This document shows positions 1 to 8,794 of a DNA stretch of 64,000 nt, one piece after another. The stretch is from Pseudomonas sp. QS1027 (lineage in GTDB: Bacteria > Pseudomonadota > Gammaproteobacteria > Pseudomonadales > Pseudomonadaceae). The stretch spans positions 62,001 to 126,000 of the forward strand of contig NZ_PHSU01000008.1 of assembly GCF_002814235.1 (NCBI RefSeq). Reading direction: 5' to 3'. The stretch's first letter is position 1. Each line of letters begins with the position of its first letter. The notes below the pieces were generated by a model that was given only the letters and a program-made list of their open reading frames with translations, did not search any database and was not told where the DNA came from. Position numbers and translations under genes: made by a program.

Positions 1-792
1 TCGTTGATTCACGAGTCCGCTGCGAACATGCCCTTCAGTGAAGGTCTGGTGCTGCAATTGCACACCATCCTTTACCGTTACCTACCGCAGGAGGGCGGTC
101 GCTGGAAGGCGACCAACAACGACATTGTCGAGCGCCACCCAGACGGCTCATCGCGTCTGCGCTTCCGGCCGGTCGCTGCACATCTGACGCCGATGGCGAT
201 AGCTGACTTGAACCAGAACTATGCCACCGCAATGGACCAACATCTGGCTGACCCTTTGGTATTGGTGCCGCTGGTGATGCTCGACTTCCTGTGCATCCAC
301 CCATTTCCGGACGGCAATGGCCGTATGTCCCGGTTATTGACGCTGTTACTGCTTTACCACTTCGATTATGCCGTGGGCCGTTACATCAGCCTGGAGCGCA
401 TCTTTGAGGAAACCAAGGAAGGTTATTACGAAACACTGGAAGCCAGTTCGCAGGGCTGGCATGAGGGGCGGCACGACGTCAAACCCTGGCTTGACTACTT
501 CTGGAGCGCTCTGTTGAGGGCGTTCCGTGAGTTTGAGGAGCGTGTCGGGACAATCGATCGAGGTCGCACCAAAGGGGGTCGTGTGCGTTCGGACGTGCTG
601 GCGCGTAGTCTGCCGTTTTCGATTTCAGAGATTGAGGAAGGCTGCCCTGGTGTGAGTCGTGACATGGTACGGCTGGTGCTGCGGGCAATGAAGTCGGAGG
701 GACTGATCGAGTCAACGGGCAAGGGGCGTAGTGCGAAGTGGAAGCGCGTCCCGTCGGGCGGCGTTGGTCACACAATTAACGAAGGTCAGTAG
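1..792 (+). CDS. Fic family protein (AMPylase), 5' end outside window
   Basis: The frame is open from the first base, so the N-terminus lies upstream of the window; a TTG at 4 is only the first start-like codon. The visible 263 codons hold a Fic core with the canonical motif HPFPDGNGRMSR (about nt 298-333). Its His is the catalytic base and the GNGR part binds the nucleotide phosphates; such enzymes usually transfer AMP to a hydroxyl side chain of a target protein. The C-terminal 70 residues (SISEIEEGCPGVSRDMVRLV, then a KSEGLI strand) look like a winged-helix DNA-binding domain, as in many free-standing Fic proteins that repress their own gene. The inhibitory helix motif (S/T)xxxE(G/N) is not visible and may be in the missing part. 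The target is unknown. Confidence 0.88.
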   Translation, partial: SLIHESAANMPFSEGLVLQLHTILYRYLPQEGGRWKATNNDIVERHPDGSSRLRFRPVAAHLTPMAIADLNQNYATAMDQHLADPLVLVPLVMLDFLCIHPFPDGNGRMSRLLTLLLLYHFDYAVGRYISLERIFEETKEGYYETLEASSQGWHEGRHDVKPWLDYFWSALLRAFREFEERVGTIDRGRTKGGRVRSDVLARSLPFSISEIEEGCPGVSRDMVRLVLRAMKSEGLIESTGKGRSAKWKRVPSGGVGHTINEGQ

Positions 793-1057
793 CCCATGTT
801 ACGAGGCGATGAGTGATGCTCAGTCGCTGCTTTCGTTCGGATATCTCTGAACTGAAATTGCCTGATGCCGTCGTCCTGCCCCTAAAGGTGCTTGGCTGAG
901 CGGTGCGGGCAGAAGCTAAGCCTCAATGGCGACGGGAGAATTCAGGCTGCTATGGCCGCTGTTCCCAGCTTCGCGTACTTGAATTTCCCTTTCGCCAAAC
1001 GCCCCTTGAAGACGAGACAAGAATGAGCCCCCATCAGCAGGGCATGGATTCCGTCGT
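793..1057. other. Intergenic stretch without a supported gene
   Basis: About 265 bases between the Fic gene and the convergent phosphodiesterase gene. A short minus-strand frame ending with TGA at 942-944 reads MGAHSCLVFKGRLAKGKFKY and onward. It has a protein-like Lys/Ala-rich composition but no convincing ribosome-binding site and no recognised family, so it may be a gene remnant. No clear terminator hairpin was seen. Confidence 0.4.
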
Positions 1058-2449
1058 TTAACGCGCTACTTCCTTAAGATAGATCTTGCGGGCAGCAACT
1101 GCGTTAGGCGTGAAATCGGTAAATACACCGTCGACACCGGCTCGGTAAAAGGCCAGGTATTCTGCCGCTGGATCCCCCTTATAGACACCTGCCAGGTATT
1201 TCGCTTCGTTGCGGAAGGTGAATATATGAACGAACAAATTGGCCTTGTGAGCGTCGCTGATCAGGTTGGTTGGCTTGAGGGTGTCGACCTTGTCCAGGCT
1301 GGCGTTGGATGACGAATCCTGAGCTGCCGCAACGGTGAGCGACATTGCCTGTGGCTTCCACGGACCGATGCCGTCGGCGTAGGTTTTGACCTCGGCCAAT
1401 CCGGCTGGCGTCAGCATCGCACCGAAGGGGCGTGGGTCGCCCGCGACGGTCCAGCTATAGGGGCGGCCGCTGACGAACGTGTTGGGTTTGTCAGTGATGA
1501 AAATGGTTTCGCCCGTTTTGAAGTTTATGCCGTTTCCATCGACCAGTTGAACGGCTTTGGATTTCAGGCCGATAGAGCGCAGGTATTTCAAGCTGGCGGG
1601 GTCAAAGCTTTGCACAAAGACCGGGGCTTCCTTGCGATTGAGGTCGTTGTCGTTGAGGGTTTTGAGGAAGGCCTTCTCAAACGGATGAGTGCCCGGGGCG
1701 CCGCAGCCATTGGCAACGGCCTGGGCATTGTTCCAGATTGGATTTTTGCTTTCTGGATAGACTGTAATGACGCGGCCTGTCGCTGCGCTTTTAGCTTTTG
1801 CAATGTCGATCACATCCTGAAAACTCAGGATCGGCAACTTGCCGTTCAGTTCTGTTGGGCGCTGGTCGCGGGCATCGTAAGTGGTGCCACCTATCCATTG
1901 CCTGAGTTCGGCCATGGTGAAATCGCTGATTGACCAGTCGTTGGTATGGTCTTCGCCATCAACGACCAATGATTTCAAGACTGATTTTGGATCGTTGGGG
2001 TCGGTCAAGTCGCTCAGGTACTGTGCTGGACCATTTTCTGCGGTGGCAGGGTATCTGACATTGACCAACACGCCTGGAACAGTACGCTTGCGGCGTGCAA
2101 CGTCGGCGTTGGTCTTCGCGACTTCGCTGATGTTGGTGTTGTCGCTCAACCAGGGGTTGTGTCGAGCCACCAATACGCAGTCCTTGGTCATGTGCAGATC
2201 CAGTTCGAGCGAATCTGCGCCAGCATCGGCGGCATTCTCGTAAGAAGCCCGGGTTTCTTCCGGATACAACCCTGGCAGGCCGCGATGCCCGATAATCAAG
2301 GGTGGTGCGCCGTCAAGCGTCTTGAACGAAGCGGAGGCGCTTGACCCTGCGCCAGGTAAGCTCCCGTTCGTACCGTCACAAGCGCTCACCAACAGGCTGC
2401 ATCCGAGAGCGATAAAGCGGGCAAGAGGCAGACCTGAGCGAGTGTGCAT
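1058..2449 (-). CDS. Glycerophosphodiester phosphodiesterase, lipoprotein
   Basis: 463 residues. Residues 1-24 are a lipoprotein signal ending in the lipobox LVSAC, so the enzyme should be lipid-anchored in the envelope. The mature part opens with the GDPD signature: PLIIGHRGLPGLYPEETRAS carries the catalytic HRG and the E of EET, followed by SLELDLHMTKD and a second catalytic His in VARHNP. The family hydrolyses glycerophosphodiesters to glycerol-3-phosphate and an alcohol. The length is greater than cytosolic UgpQ (about 250) and nearer the GlpQ type (about 350-400). An alternating run of strands and helices ends in GVDGVFTDFTPNA, the usual last barrel strand. No partner genes (glpT, ugp) are adjacent, so the physiological substrate is not indicated. 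Confidence 0.88.
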   Translation of the reverse strand: MHTRSGLPLARFIALGCSLLVSACDGTNGSLPGAGSSASASFKTLDGAPPLIIGHRGLPGLYPEETRASYENAADAGADSLELDLHMTKDCVLVARHNPWLSDNTNISEVAKTNADVARRKRTVPGVLVNVRYPATAENGPAQYLSDLTDPNDPKSVLKSLVVDGEDHTNDWSISDFTMAELRQWIGGTTYDARDQRPTELNGKLPILSFQDVIDIAKAKSAATGRVITVYPESKNPIWNNAQAVANGCGAPGTHPFEKAFLKTLNDNDLNRKEAPVFVQSFDPASLKYLRSIGLKSKAVQLVDGNGINFKTGETIFITDKPNTFVSGRPYSWTVAGDPRPFGAMLTPAGLAEVKTYADGIGPWKPQAMSLTVAAAQDSSSNASLDKVDTLKPTNLISDAHKANLFVHIFTFRNEAKYLAGVYKGDPAAEYLAFYRAGVDGVFTDFTPNAVAARKIYLKEVAR

Positions 2450-2736
2450 GTGTAGTCCTTCAAGATGGGAAGAGCGGTTATCAACCGATAGTAATCACGA
2501 ACACATGACAAAATCATGGCTCATCGGGGCCGCTCCGGGACTAACCGTCAACTGGCCGCAGGTACACTTATTGGTTTGGGAAAGTTGCCATAAGTTACCG
2601 AGGTCCATGGGGTCCCAGAGCCAGCCTGTATGCAGTTTTTGGCTAAAGCAGGCAGAAAACAGCTCTTTGTCGCCCCATTTCGGCGGCCATGCTGTATTCG
2701 TCAAGGTCCGGGTCGACGGCCCTTCCTGATCAACTT
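2450..2736. other. Intergenic region, no supported gene
   Basis: About 290 bases between the phosphodiesterase start and the end of the small HTH gene. A 70-codon minus-strand frame (2495-2704; begins MTNTAWPPKWGDKELF) is open but has no recognisable domain or convincing ribosome-binding site, so I do not call it a gene. It should contain the phosphodiesterase promoter. Confidence 0.4.
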
Positions 2737-2976
2737 CTATTTCTTCTTGGCAGCCGCCTCAGCGGCCAGGCACTCAAGGGCAAACTGCTCGGTGTACGTC
2801 ATCTGAATGGGAGTGGTTTCTCCCTTGACGGTCCTTTCGCCATCGAGGATGTAGCGAATGCGCTTGTCGGTCACGCCGATGCGTTTGGCGATCCAGGAGG
2901 GGGTTTGTCCGATGCGCGAAATCAGCTTGTCGGCATATTCGGTGGAGGGATTGTAGTGCTCTGCGTTGGGTGTCAT
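2737..2976 (-). CDS. Small helix-turn-helix (XRE-like) protein
   Basis: 79 residues from the chosen ATG at 2976; the frame extends upstream to 3039, but the extra residues (MVHRVPYPTYAS...) look like untranslated sequence. The central segment LISRIGQTPSWIAKRIGVTD KRIRYI (written in two parts) has the spacing of a lambda-repressor-like HTH: SWIAKRIGVTDKRIRYI provides the scaffold and recognition helices. The C-terminus is Ala/Lys-rich. It is probably a small DNA-binding protein, but no cognate toxin or operon partner is adjacent. It lies just upstream of a strong terminator that separates it from the aldo/keto reductase gene. Confidence 0.6.
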   Translation of the reverse strand: MTPNAEHYNPSTEYADKLISRIGQTPSWIAKRIGVTDKRIRYILDGERTVKGETTPIQMTYTEQFALECLAAEAAAKKK

Positions 2977-3062
2977 GTGACGTCCAGATATAAGGTGGGT
3001 CTGTGATGCATATGTGGGGTAGGGGACACGGTGCACCAATTATTGGACGGTGTCGTGGCCTC

Positions 3063-3099
3063 AAATGAAGAAGCCCCGGAATCCGGGGCTTCTTCATTT
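3063..3099. terminator. Strong intrinsic terminator, probably bidirectional
   Basis: Perfect inverted repeat AAATGAAGAAGCCCCGGA / TCCGGGGCTTCTTCATTT around a single A; the tightest stem is GAAGAAGCCCCGGA with its complement. It has a GC-rich core flanked by A and T runs on both sides. It sits 22 bases beyond the stop of the aldo/keto reductase gene and terminates that leftward transcript. Confidence 0.85.
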
Positions 3100-3120
3100 C
3101 TGCAGTTTATCAGTCCACCC

Positions 3121-3996
3121 TCAACCTGCTGTTGCTTTCTCGCCAATTGCATTGAGTTCAGCCAGCGTGTCCGGCGTGAGCTGCAACTGCCCGGCTTTCA
3201 GATTTTCGCGCAGGTGCGCGACCGAGGATGTGCCCGGAATCAGCAGGATGTTGGGCGAGCGGTGTAGCAACCAGGCCAGCGCCACTTGCATCGGCTGGGC
3301 TTCCAGGCGGGCTGCGATCTCCGACAGCGCCGTTGACTGGATGGGGGTGAATCCGCCCAGGGGGAAGAACGGCACGTAGGCGATACCCTGCGCCGCCAAG
3401 TCGTCGATCAACCCATCGTCCTCGCGGTGGACCAGGTTGTACTGGTTCTGTACGCAGACGATATCGGCGATCGCCTGGGCTTCCTTTATCTGCTCGGCGG
3501 TTACGTTGCTCAGCCCGATATGACGGATAAGCCCCTCCTGCTGCAACTTCGCCGTGACCTCGACCAGATGGCCGATGCTCTCCTGAGTCAGGCCATGGCC
3601 AAAGACACGCAGGTTGACCACGTCCAGGGAGGCCAGGCCGAGATGGCGCAGGTTGTCCTCGACGGCGTTGCGCAACTCTTGCGGGCTCTGGGCGGCCAGC
3701 CAGTCGCCCTTGTCGTTGCGGCGCGCGCCGATCTTGGTGACCAGGGTCAGGTTGTCGGGATACGGATGCAGCGCTTCGTGAATGATCTGGTTGGTGACGT
3801 GGGGACCATAGAAGTCGGAGGTGTCGATATGGTCGACGCCGGCAGCAATGGCTTCGCGCAACACGGCGATGCAGGCGGCCCGATCCTTCGGTGGTCCGAA
3901 TACGTGTGGTCCGGCCAGTTGCATGGCGCCATAGCCCATTCGCCGGACCTGACGACCCGCGAAGCTGAAATGGGAGTGGAGGGCGGAGGTGCTCAT
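3121..3996 (-). CDS. Aldo/keto reductase family oxidoreductase
   Basis: 291 residues. NAD(P)H-dependent carbonyl reductase of the AKR (TIM-barrel) family. Recognisable elements are the N-terminal RRMGYGAMQLAGP, the catalytic Asp and Tyr in DHIDTSDFYGP, the catalytic Lys in LVTKIGARR, and the C-terminal cofactor region ILLIPGTSSVAHLRENLKA. The usual fourth tetrad residue, a His at the end of strand 4, is not obvious: the equivalent strand reads SLDVVNLRVFGHG. That pattern occurs in a bacterial AKR subgroup that is poorly characterised. The gene is divergent from a LysR regulator at 4142, which probably controls it. The substrate is unknown. Confidence 0.88.
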   Translation of the reverse strand: MSTSALHSHFSFAGRQVRRMGYGAMQLAGPHVFGPPKDRAACIAVLREAIAAGVDHIDTSDFYGPHVTNQIIHEALHPYPDNLTLVTKIGARRNDKGDWLAAQSPQELRNAVEDNLRHLGLASLDVVNLRVFGHGLTQESIGHLVEVTAKLQQEGLIRHIGLSNVTAEQIKEAQAIADIVCVQNQYNLVHREDDGLIDDLAAQGIAYVPFFPLGGFTPIQSTALSEIAARLEAQPMQVALAWLLHRSPNILLIPGTSSVAHLRENLKAGQLQLTPDTLAELNAIGEKATAG

Positions 3997-4141
3997 ATGG
4001 GTTTTCCTCTATTGGGTCGGTTTCGATACGGGTCGCAGAGCGTTCCGCGGCGGGCTTCGATGGACCGAATATAGTTCCAATTGCACTGTTTGATAATCGG
4101 GCATAAAGTTTACGGGCTGTTTAAATTAGTGAACAATTGCC

Positions 4142-5056
4142 ATGAAATTTAACGATATGGCGGCCTTTGTCGCGGTCGCGCGGGCGGGTGGTTTCCGTGA
4201 GGCAGCGCGTAGCGGCGGCGTTTCCGCTGCCAGCCTCAGCGTAGCCGTGCAGCGTCTTGAGGCGCTGCTGGATTTGCGCCTGTTGAACCGCACCACACGG
4301 AGTGTGGCTTTGACCGAAGCCGGACAACACTTGTTGGCCAGGCTGGAGCCGCTGTTTTCCGAAATGGAAGCGTCATTGGATGTGCTCAATGGCTTTCGCG
4401 ATAAGCCCTCCGGTACGCTGCGGCTCAATGTGTCCACCAGCGCCGCGCGCATCGTGCTGCCCGAGGTCATCGCCGGATTTCTCAGGCGTTATCCGGATAT
4501 CCGCATCAAGGTCGTGGTGGAAGACGGCTTTGTCGATGTGCTCTCGGCGGGTTGCGATGCCGGCATTCGCTACGACGAAAGGCTGGAGCAGGACATGATC
4601 GCCATTCCCATCGGTCCCAGGGTGCAGCGCTTCGTCACAGCGGCGGCGCCCGGCTATCTGGACTTGCAGGGTCGGCCGGCTCATCCGAGTGAGTTGTTGA
4701 CGCATTCCTGCCTACGCTGCCAGTTCTCCGGCGGTAACAAACCCACCTGGAAATTCGAGCGTGATGGCGAGCAGATTGAGCTCGACCCGCCCGAACGCCT
4801 GCTGGTGACGCCCAGTGGCGCGCTGGACCTGACGGTCAGTGCCGCAGTCGCCGGCCTTGGGGTGGTGCATCTTTTTGAGGATCTGCTGCAACCGCAACTG
4901 GACAGCGGCGAGCTCGAACCCATCCTGGAACCTTGGTGGCAGACGTTTTCCGGTCCGTTCCTGTATTACCCTGGACGGCGCCATTTGCCGGCGCCGTTGC
5001 GGGCATTTGTCGACTATCTGCATGAGCTGTCGGCGACGCTGCCCTTGCAAGCCTGA
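4142..5056 (+). CDS. LysR-family transcriptional regulator
   Basis: 304 residues with the standard LTTR layout. The N-terminal winged HTH (FNDMAAFVAVARAGGFREAA, then GVSAASLSVAVQRLEALLDL and RLLNRTTRSVALTEAG) is followed by a linker helix and a periplasmic-binding-protein-like effector domain from about residue 90. The divergent aldo/keto reductase gene shares a 145-base intergenic region with it, the usual arrangement for a LysR regulator and its target. The effector is unknown. The gene ends 60 bases before an AraC-type regulator on the same strand. Confidence 0.93.
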   Translation: MKFNDMAAFVAVARAGGFREAARSGGVSAASLSVAVQRLEALLDLRLLNRTTRSVALTEAGQHLLARLEPLFSEMEASLDVLNGFRDKPSGTLRLNVSTSAARIVLPEVIAGFLRRYPDIRIKVVVEDGFVDVLSAGCDAGIRYDERLEQDMIAIPIGPRVQRFVTAAAPGYLDLQGRPAHPSELLTHSCLRCQFSGGNKPTWKFERDGEQIELDPPERLLVTPSGALDLTVSAAVAGLGVVHLFEDLLQPQLDSGELEPILEPWWQTFSGPFLYYPGRRHLPAPLRAFVDYLHELSATLPLQA

Positions 5057-5116
5057 GTCTGATTACAATCGGGGACTCATCAACACACCTAACAATAGAG
5101 TGGTTAACACCACCGA

Positions 5117-6142
5117 GTGATTCAGACCTTGATCGAACGACGCCAATTCAGTGGAGGCATGAAGGGAAAAAACCTCCGCTATCTGAATGACAATCCTGGC
5201 CAGCCGGCGCAAATGACCCGGACCGGTTTTTTGCTGCTCGAGCATTTCTCCCTGCCGGCATTCACCCAGGCCCTGGATACGCTGGTCACGGCGAACCTTC
5301 TGCGCCCCGGGTTGTTCTCTTCGCGAACCTTCGGCCTGAGCGAAGGGGAGGTCATCAGCGACCTCGGCCTGGTGATTCGCCCCGATGCCCGTATCGATTT
5401 TGCGGCCATTCAGAACCTCGATCTGCTGGTCATTTGTGGTGGCTACCGCACCGAGCTTAAGGCCGATGACTCGCTTATCAGCCTGCTGAGGGCCGCGTCA
5501 GACCAGGGTGTCAGCCTGGCCGGGTTGTGGAATGGCGCCTGGTTCCTCGGCAGCGCGGGTTTGCTCGACGGCTACCGTTGTGCGATTCACCCTGAACATC
5601 GGCCGGCACTCGCGGAGATCTCCAAGGCGACCCATGTCACCAGCGAGGCCTATGTCATCGATCGCGACCGGCTCACCGCGTCCAGCCCCTCGGGGGCGTT
5701 CCATATGGCGCTGGACTGGATCAAGGGCTTGCACGATAAAGCCCTGGTCGAGGGTATCGAGGACATCCTGGCGTTCGAGGAGTCGCGCTACCGGCGCATC
5801 AAGCCGGCCGAGAATGTGTGCGTGAGCGCACCGCTGCGCGAGGTGGTCAAGCTGATGGACGCCAACCTCGAAGAGCCCCTGGAACTGGAGCAACTGGCGG
5901 CCTACGCCGGCCGTTCCCGTCGGCAACTCGAGCGTCTGTTCAAGGAGCAGTTGGGCACCACGCCGCAACGCTATTACCTGGAACTGCGGATCACCGAAGC
6001 GCGTCGGCTGTTGCAGCACACCGAGCTGTCCCAGGTCGATGTGCTGGTGGCCTGTGGTTTTGTTTCGCCGAGTCATTTCAGCAAATGCTACAGCTCGTAT
6101 TTCGGCTACCGGCCCTCCAAGGAAAAGCGCCTGGTTAAATAA
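5117..6142 (+). CDS. GlxA-type AraC transcriptional regulator (DJ-1/PfpI-like N-terminus)
   Basis: Up to 341 residues from a GTG at 5117. Residues 30-210 resemble the DJ-1/PfpI amidotransferase-like fold: LDLLVICGGYRTE, then GVSLAGLWNGAWFLGSAGLL where the catalytic Cys of true amidases is replaced by Asn-Gly, so the domain probably senses rather than catalyses. The C-terminal 100 residues are a double AraC HTH (LEQLAAYAGRSRRQLERLFK and VLVACGFVSPSHFSKCYSSY). The start is uncertain: ATG at 5159 is too close to a GGAGG, and ATG at 5213 matches the usual GlxA start MTRTGFLLLEHF. Such regulators often control amine or amino-acid catabolism, but no such target is adjacent. Confidence 0.88.
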   Translation: MIQTLIERRQFSGGMKGKNLRYLNDNPGQPAQMTRTGFLLLEHFSLPAFTQALDTLVTANLLRPGLFSSRTFGLSEGEVISDLGLVIRPDARIDFAAIQNLDLLVICGGYRTELKADDSLISLLRAASDQGVSLAGLWNGAWFLGSAGLLDGYRCAIHPEHRPALAEISKATHVTSEAYVIDRDRLTASSPSGAFHMALDWIKGLHDKALVEGIEDILAFEESRYRRIKPAENVCVSAPLREVVKLMDANLEEPLELEQLAAYAGRSRRQLERLFKEQLGTTPQRYYLELRITEARRLLQHTELSQVDVLVACGFVSPSHFSKCYSSYFGYRPSKEKRLVK

Positions 6143-6256
6143 GGTGAGCGGTTCAGGCTAGCGTTCCGAATAGGAGGGCGCGCGTGGCATGCGTTATGCT
6201 TTGCCCGTACCCAGTAGTGTTCTGCCAAAAATAGCTTGGAACGGGAATTCTAGAAG

Positions 6257-7195
6257 ATGGCGCGTGTAACGGATAAAGAGTTCGATGCGGCCTTGCCGGT
6301 GATGCAGAAGCTGCTTTGGGCGGACCCGCAGGACAGGGCGCGGCTGCAGGAGCAAGGTCTTAATGTGACCCCTTCGAATTTCTACTCGAGCACGCCATCG
6401 CTTTCCGAGATCGCCAGTTCCTACGAATACACCGAGTCGGAACCGCCTTATTTGAATTGCGGCCTGTTCGACCAGGAAAGGCTGCGGGCGGAGATCAGCG
6501 AACTGATTCCATATGGGGCCGATTTCGCGCCGGCTGAAGTCGGCGATAAAGAAACCGCGACCTCGTATTTCTGGAAAAACGGTCAGTTTACCTGCAGTGA
6601 TGGTATGGCCTATTACGCCTATATCAGGCGCATCCGTCCCAAGACTATCGTTGAAATCGGCAGCGGGTTCTCGTCGCTGATTGCCGTGGAAGCATTGCGC
6701 AAAAACGGGTCAGGGACGCTGCATTGCATCGAACCCTTTCCAAGGCCGTTCATCACCACCCTGGCCAGCGAAGGGGCACTTGAACTGCAATCGATGCGTG
6801 CCCAGGAGCTGACCGTCGAGTGGTTGAATGCCACGCTGGAAGACGGCGATATCCTGTTTATCGATTCCACGCATACGGTAAAAACCGGCAGCGACTGCCT
6901 GCATATCTACCTGCGCCTGCTGCCGAAAATCACCAAGAAAATCTTTGTCCACGTGCACGATGTCTTCCTGCCCTTCGGCCTTCCGACGCATTGGTTGATC
7001 GAGCATCAGATCTACTGGACGGAACAGTACCTGCTGCTGGCGCTGATGACGGATAACCCGCGGACGAAACTGCTGTTTGGCAGCGCGTATCACCAACATT
7101 TCAATCATGATCTGTTGACCGCACTCATGCATGGTCAGTCTGAAAGCCGCGGTGCCAGTTTCTGGTTCGAGTTTGATGGCCGGAGCAATGTCTAG
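6257..7195 (+). CDS. Class I SAM-dependent methyltransferase-like protein
   Basis: 312 residues. The middle contains a Rossmann-type SAM-binding signature, KTIVEIGSGFSSLIAVEAL (motif I, E-x-G-x-G-x-S), followed by GTLHCIEPFPRP (acidic end of strand 2) and DGDILFIDSTHTVKTGSDC. That arrangement belongs to the Methyltransf_24 / O-methyltransferase-like group. The histidine-rich HVHDVFLPFG is a plausible metal or active-site loop. The N-terminal 120 residues are not recognised. The gene stands alone, has a modest SD and is not clearly in an operon. The methyl acceptor cannot be inferred. Confidence 0.75.
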   Translation: MARVTDKEFDAALPVMQKLLWADPQDRARLQEQGLNVTPSNFYSSTPSLSEIASSYEYTESEPPYLNCGLFDQERLRAEISELIPYGADFAPAEVGDKETATSYFWKNGQFTCSDGMAYYAYIRRIRPKTIVEIGSGFSSLIAVEALRKNGSGTLHCIEPFPRPFITTLASEGALELQSMRAQELTVEWLNATLEDGDILFIDSTHTVKTGSDCLHIYLRLLPKITKKIFVHVHDVFLPFGLPTHWLIEHQIYWTEQYLLLALMTDNPRTKLLFGSAYHQHFNHDLLTALMHGQSESRGASFWFEFDGRSNV

Positions 7196-7299
7196 TTTCT
7201 TCTGGCTCCAACCCTTTTAGTCAGCCAACACCAGCTCGTCAGCCTGGACGTGCTGGTTCTTCCCAAGTGCGCTGCGCGGCCCTCACAGGCCCGCCGAAG

Positions 7300-7575
7300 T
7301 CACTTCAAATACGAGCGCAGCGCCGACACCACGTCATCCACATCCTCGCGACGCTGGGCCGGCGTGACATCGTCCGCGCCCAGGTGCTCGCGGATATGAC
7401 CTTCCAGCACCTCGGTCATCAAACCATTGACCGCCCCACGGATCGCCGCGATCTGTTGCAGCACGGCGGTGCACTCGACTTCCATATTCAGCGCGTTTTC
7501 CAGCGCCTCGGCCTGGCCCTTGATACGCCTGACACGGGTCAGCAGGCGTTTTTTATCCTTGATGGTATGCGGCAT
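7300..7575 (-). CDS. dmeR: RcnR/CsoR-family Ni/Co-responsive repressor (DmeR-like)
   Basis: 91 residues, all-helical DUF156 family. Counting from Met1, His3, Cys35, His60 and His64 are all present, which is the metal-ligand set described for the nickel/cobalt sensor RcnR and not the Cys-His-Cys set of copper CsoR or the formaldehyde sensor FrmR. It is divergent from a CDF-type exporter with a His-rich loop, the arrangement called dmeRF elsewhere. A dyad with a central G4 tract lies in the shared promoter region. Expected role: repress both genes until Ni(II) or Co(II) binds. The specific metal is inferred. Confidence 0.85.
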   Translation of the reverse strand: MPHTIKDKKRLLTRVRRIKGQAEALENALNMEVECTAVLQQIAAIRGAVNGLMTEVLEGHIREHLGADDVTPAQRREDVDDVVSALRSYLK

Positions 7576-7595
7576 GGAATTGTCCCATTGTGTGT

Positions 7596-7620
7596 TATCT
7601 ATACTGGGGTATAGTATATT
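7596..7620. promoter_or_regulatory. Candidate DmeR/RcnR-type operator
   Basis: TATACTGGGGTATAGTA (7600-7616): TACT and AGTA arms around a GGGG tract, AT-rich on both sides, 25 bases from the dmeR start and 33 from dmeF. RcnR/CsoR-family proteins recognise such G/C-tract dyads, and from memory the rhizobial DmeR operator has the same design. No footprint exists here. Confidence 0.65.
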
Positions 7621-7648
7621 TCGACCTTGTCATCAGGACTGTAGCCCA

Positions 7649-8584
7649 ATGTCTTCGCCCAATGCTACTCACCAGAATTGCCATTCGAAAATCCTCAACG
7701 ATGGAAATCCCCTGGCGGAGACCAACACCCGGCGCGCCATGATCCTGACCGCCATCATGATGGTCGCCGAGATCGCCGGCGGTTGGTACTACAACTCGAT
7801 GGCGCTGTTCGCCGACGGCTGGCACATGAGTTCCCATGCGTTGGCGCTGGGGTTGTCGGTGTTGGCCTATGGCGCTGCCCGGCGCCTGTCCAGTGACAAC
7901 CGTTTTGCCTTCGGCACCTGGAAGATCGAAGTGCTCGGCGGCTACACCAGTGCGTTGTTCCTGGTGATGGTGGCGGGGCTGATGCTGTATCAATCGGTTG
8001 AGCGGCTGATTTCGCCTGCGGCCATCCACTATGACGAAGCCATTGTCATCGGCATCGTCGGCTTGATGGTCAACCTGGCCTGCGCCTGGCTGCTCAAGGA
8101 CGGCCATGCCCACGATCACCACCACGACCATCATCATGATCACGGCCATGATCACGGCCACGATCTGAACCTGCGTTCCGCCTACCTGCATGTGGTGGCT
8201 GATGCGGCCACCTCGGTGCTGGCGATCCTGGCGTTGATCGGCGGCAAGGTCTGGGGCGCGGCCTGGCTTGACCCGTTGATGGGGATTGTCGGAGCGGGGC
8301 TGGTGGCGAGCTGGGCCTATGGGCTGATCCGCCAGACCAGCCGTGTCTTGCTGGACGCGGAAATGGATGCGCCGGTGGTCGAGGAAATCCGCGAGGTCAT
8401 CGCGGCCAGCCCGATTCCGGCCACCATCAGCGACCTGCATGTCTGGCGGGTCGGCAAGGGGCAGTTCGCCTGCGTGCTAAGCCTGGTGACGCAATTGCCG
8501 GCCACGCCGGACTACTTCAAGGCGCAACTGGCGATCCACGAGGAGCTGGTGCATGTGACGGTCGAGCTTCACCAAACGGCCTGA
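7649..8584 (+). CDS. dmeF: CDF-family cation efflux transporter (DmeF-like)
   Basis: 311 residues from the ATG at 7649; the frame is open upstream but enters the operator and the dmeR gene, so the later start is chosen. Six membrane segments are visible. TM2 holds NSMALFADGWHMSSHAL (HxxxD-like metal site) and TM5 holds LRSAYLHVVADAATSVLAIL (HxxxD). The TM4-TM5 loop is strongly His/Asp-rich (HAHDHHHDHHHDHGHDHGHD), as in Co/Ni/Zn exporters. The C-terminal cytosolic domain contains ISDLHVWRVGKGQFAC, close to the conserved HxW region of the CDF dimer domain. It exports divalent metal in exchange for protons. Regulation by the divergent RcnR-like repressor points to cobalt/nickel rather than zinc. 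Confidence 0.88.
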   Translation: MSSPNATHQNCHSKILNDGNPLAETNTRRAMILTAIMMVAEIAGGWYYNSMALFADGWHMSSHALALGLSVLAYGAARRLSSDNRFAFGTWKIEVLGGYTSALFLVMVAGLMLYQSVERLISPAAIHYDEAIVIGIVGLMVNLACAWLLKDGHAHDHHHDHHHDHGHDHGHDLNLRSAYLHVVADAATSVLAILALIGGKVWGAAWLDPLMGIVGAGLVASWAYGLIRQTSRVLLDAEMDAPVVEEIREVIAASPIPATISDLHVWRVGKGQFACVLSLVTQLPATPDYFKAQLAIHEELVHVTVELHQTA

Positions 8585-8794
8585 TGGATTGTCACCCAAA
8601 GTAATACTCGAACGGGTGGACATATATCGCAGGGCGTAATCAGTGTTTTCGATTTGAAGGGTTCGTTAGGCCTCCCTTGGGAGTTGTCAACACTCAAATG
8701 TTGTATTCAGCCCATGCTTGATTTATTCTAAATAAGCAATGCAGGGAGCGTGATTTCAGCGAGTTGAGTTTGATGGCAATGGAGGCCGTGACGC

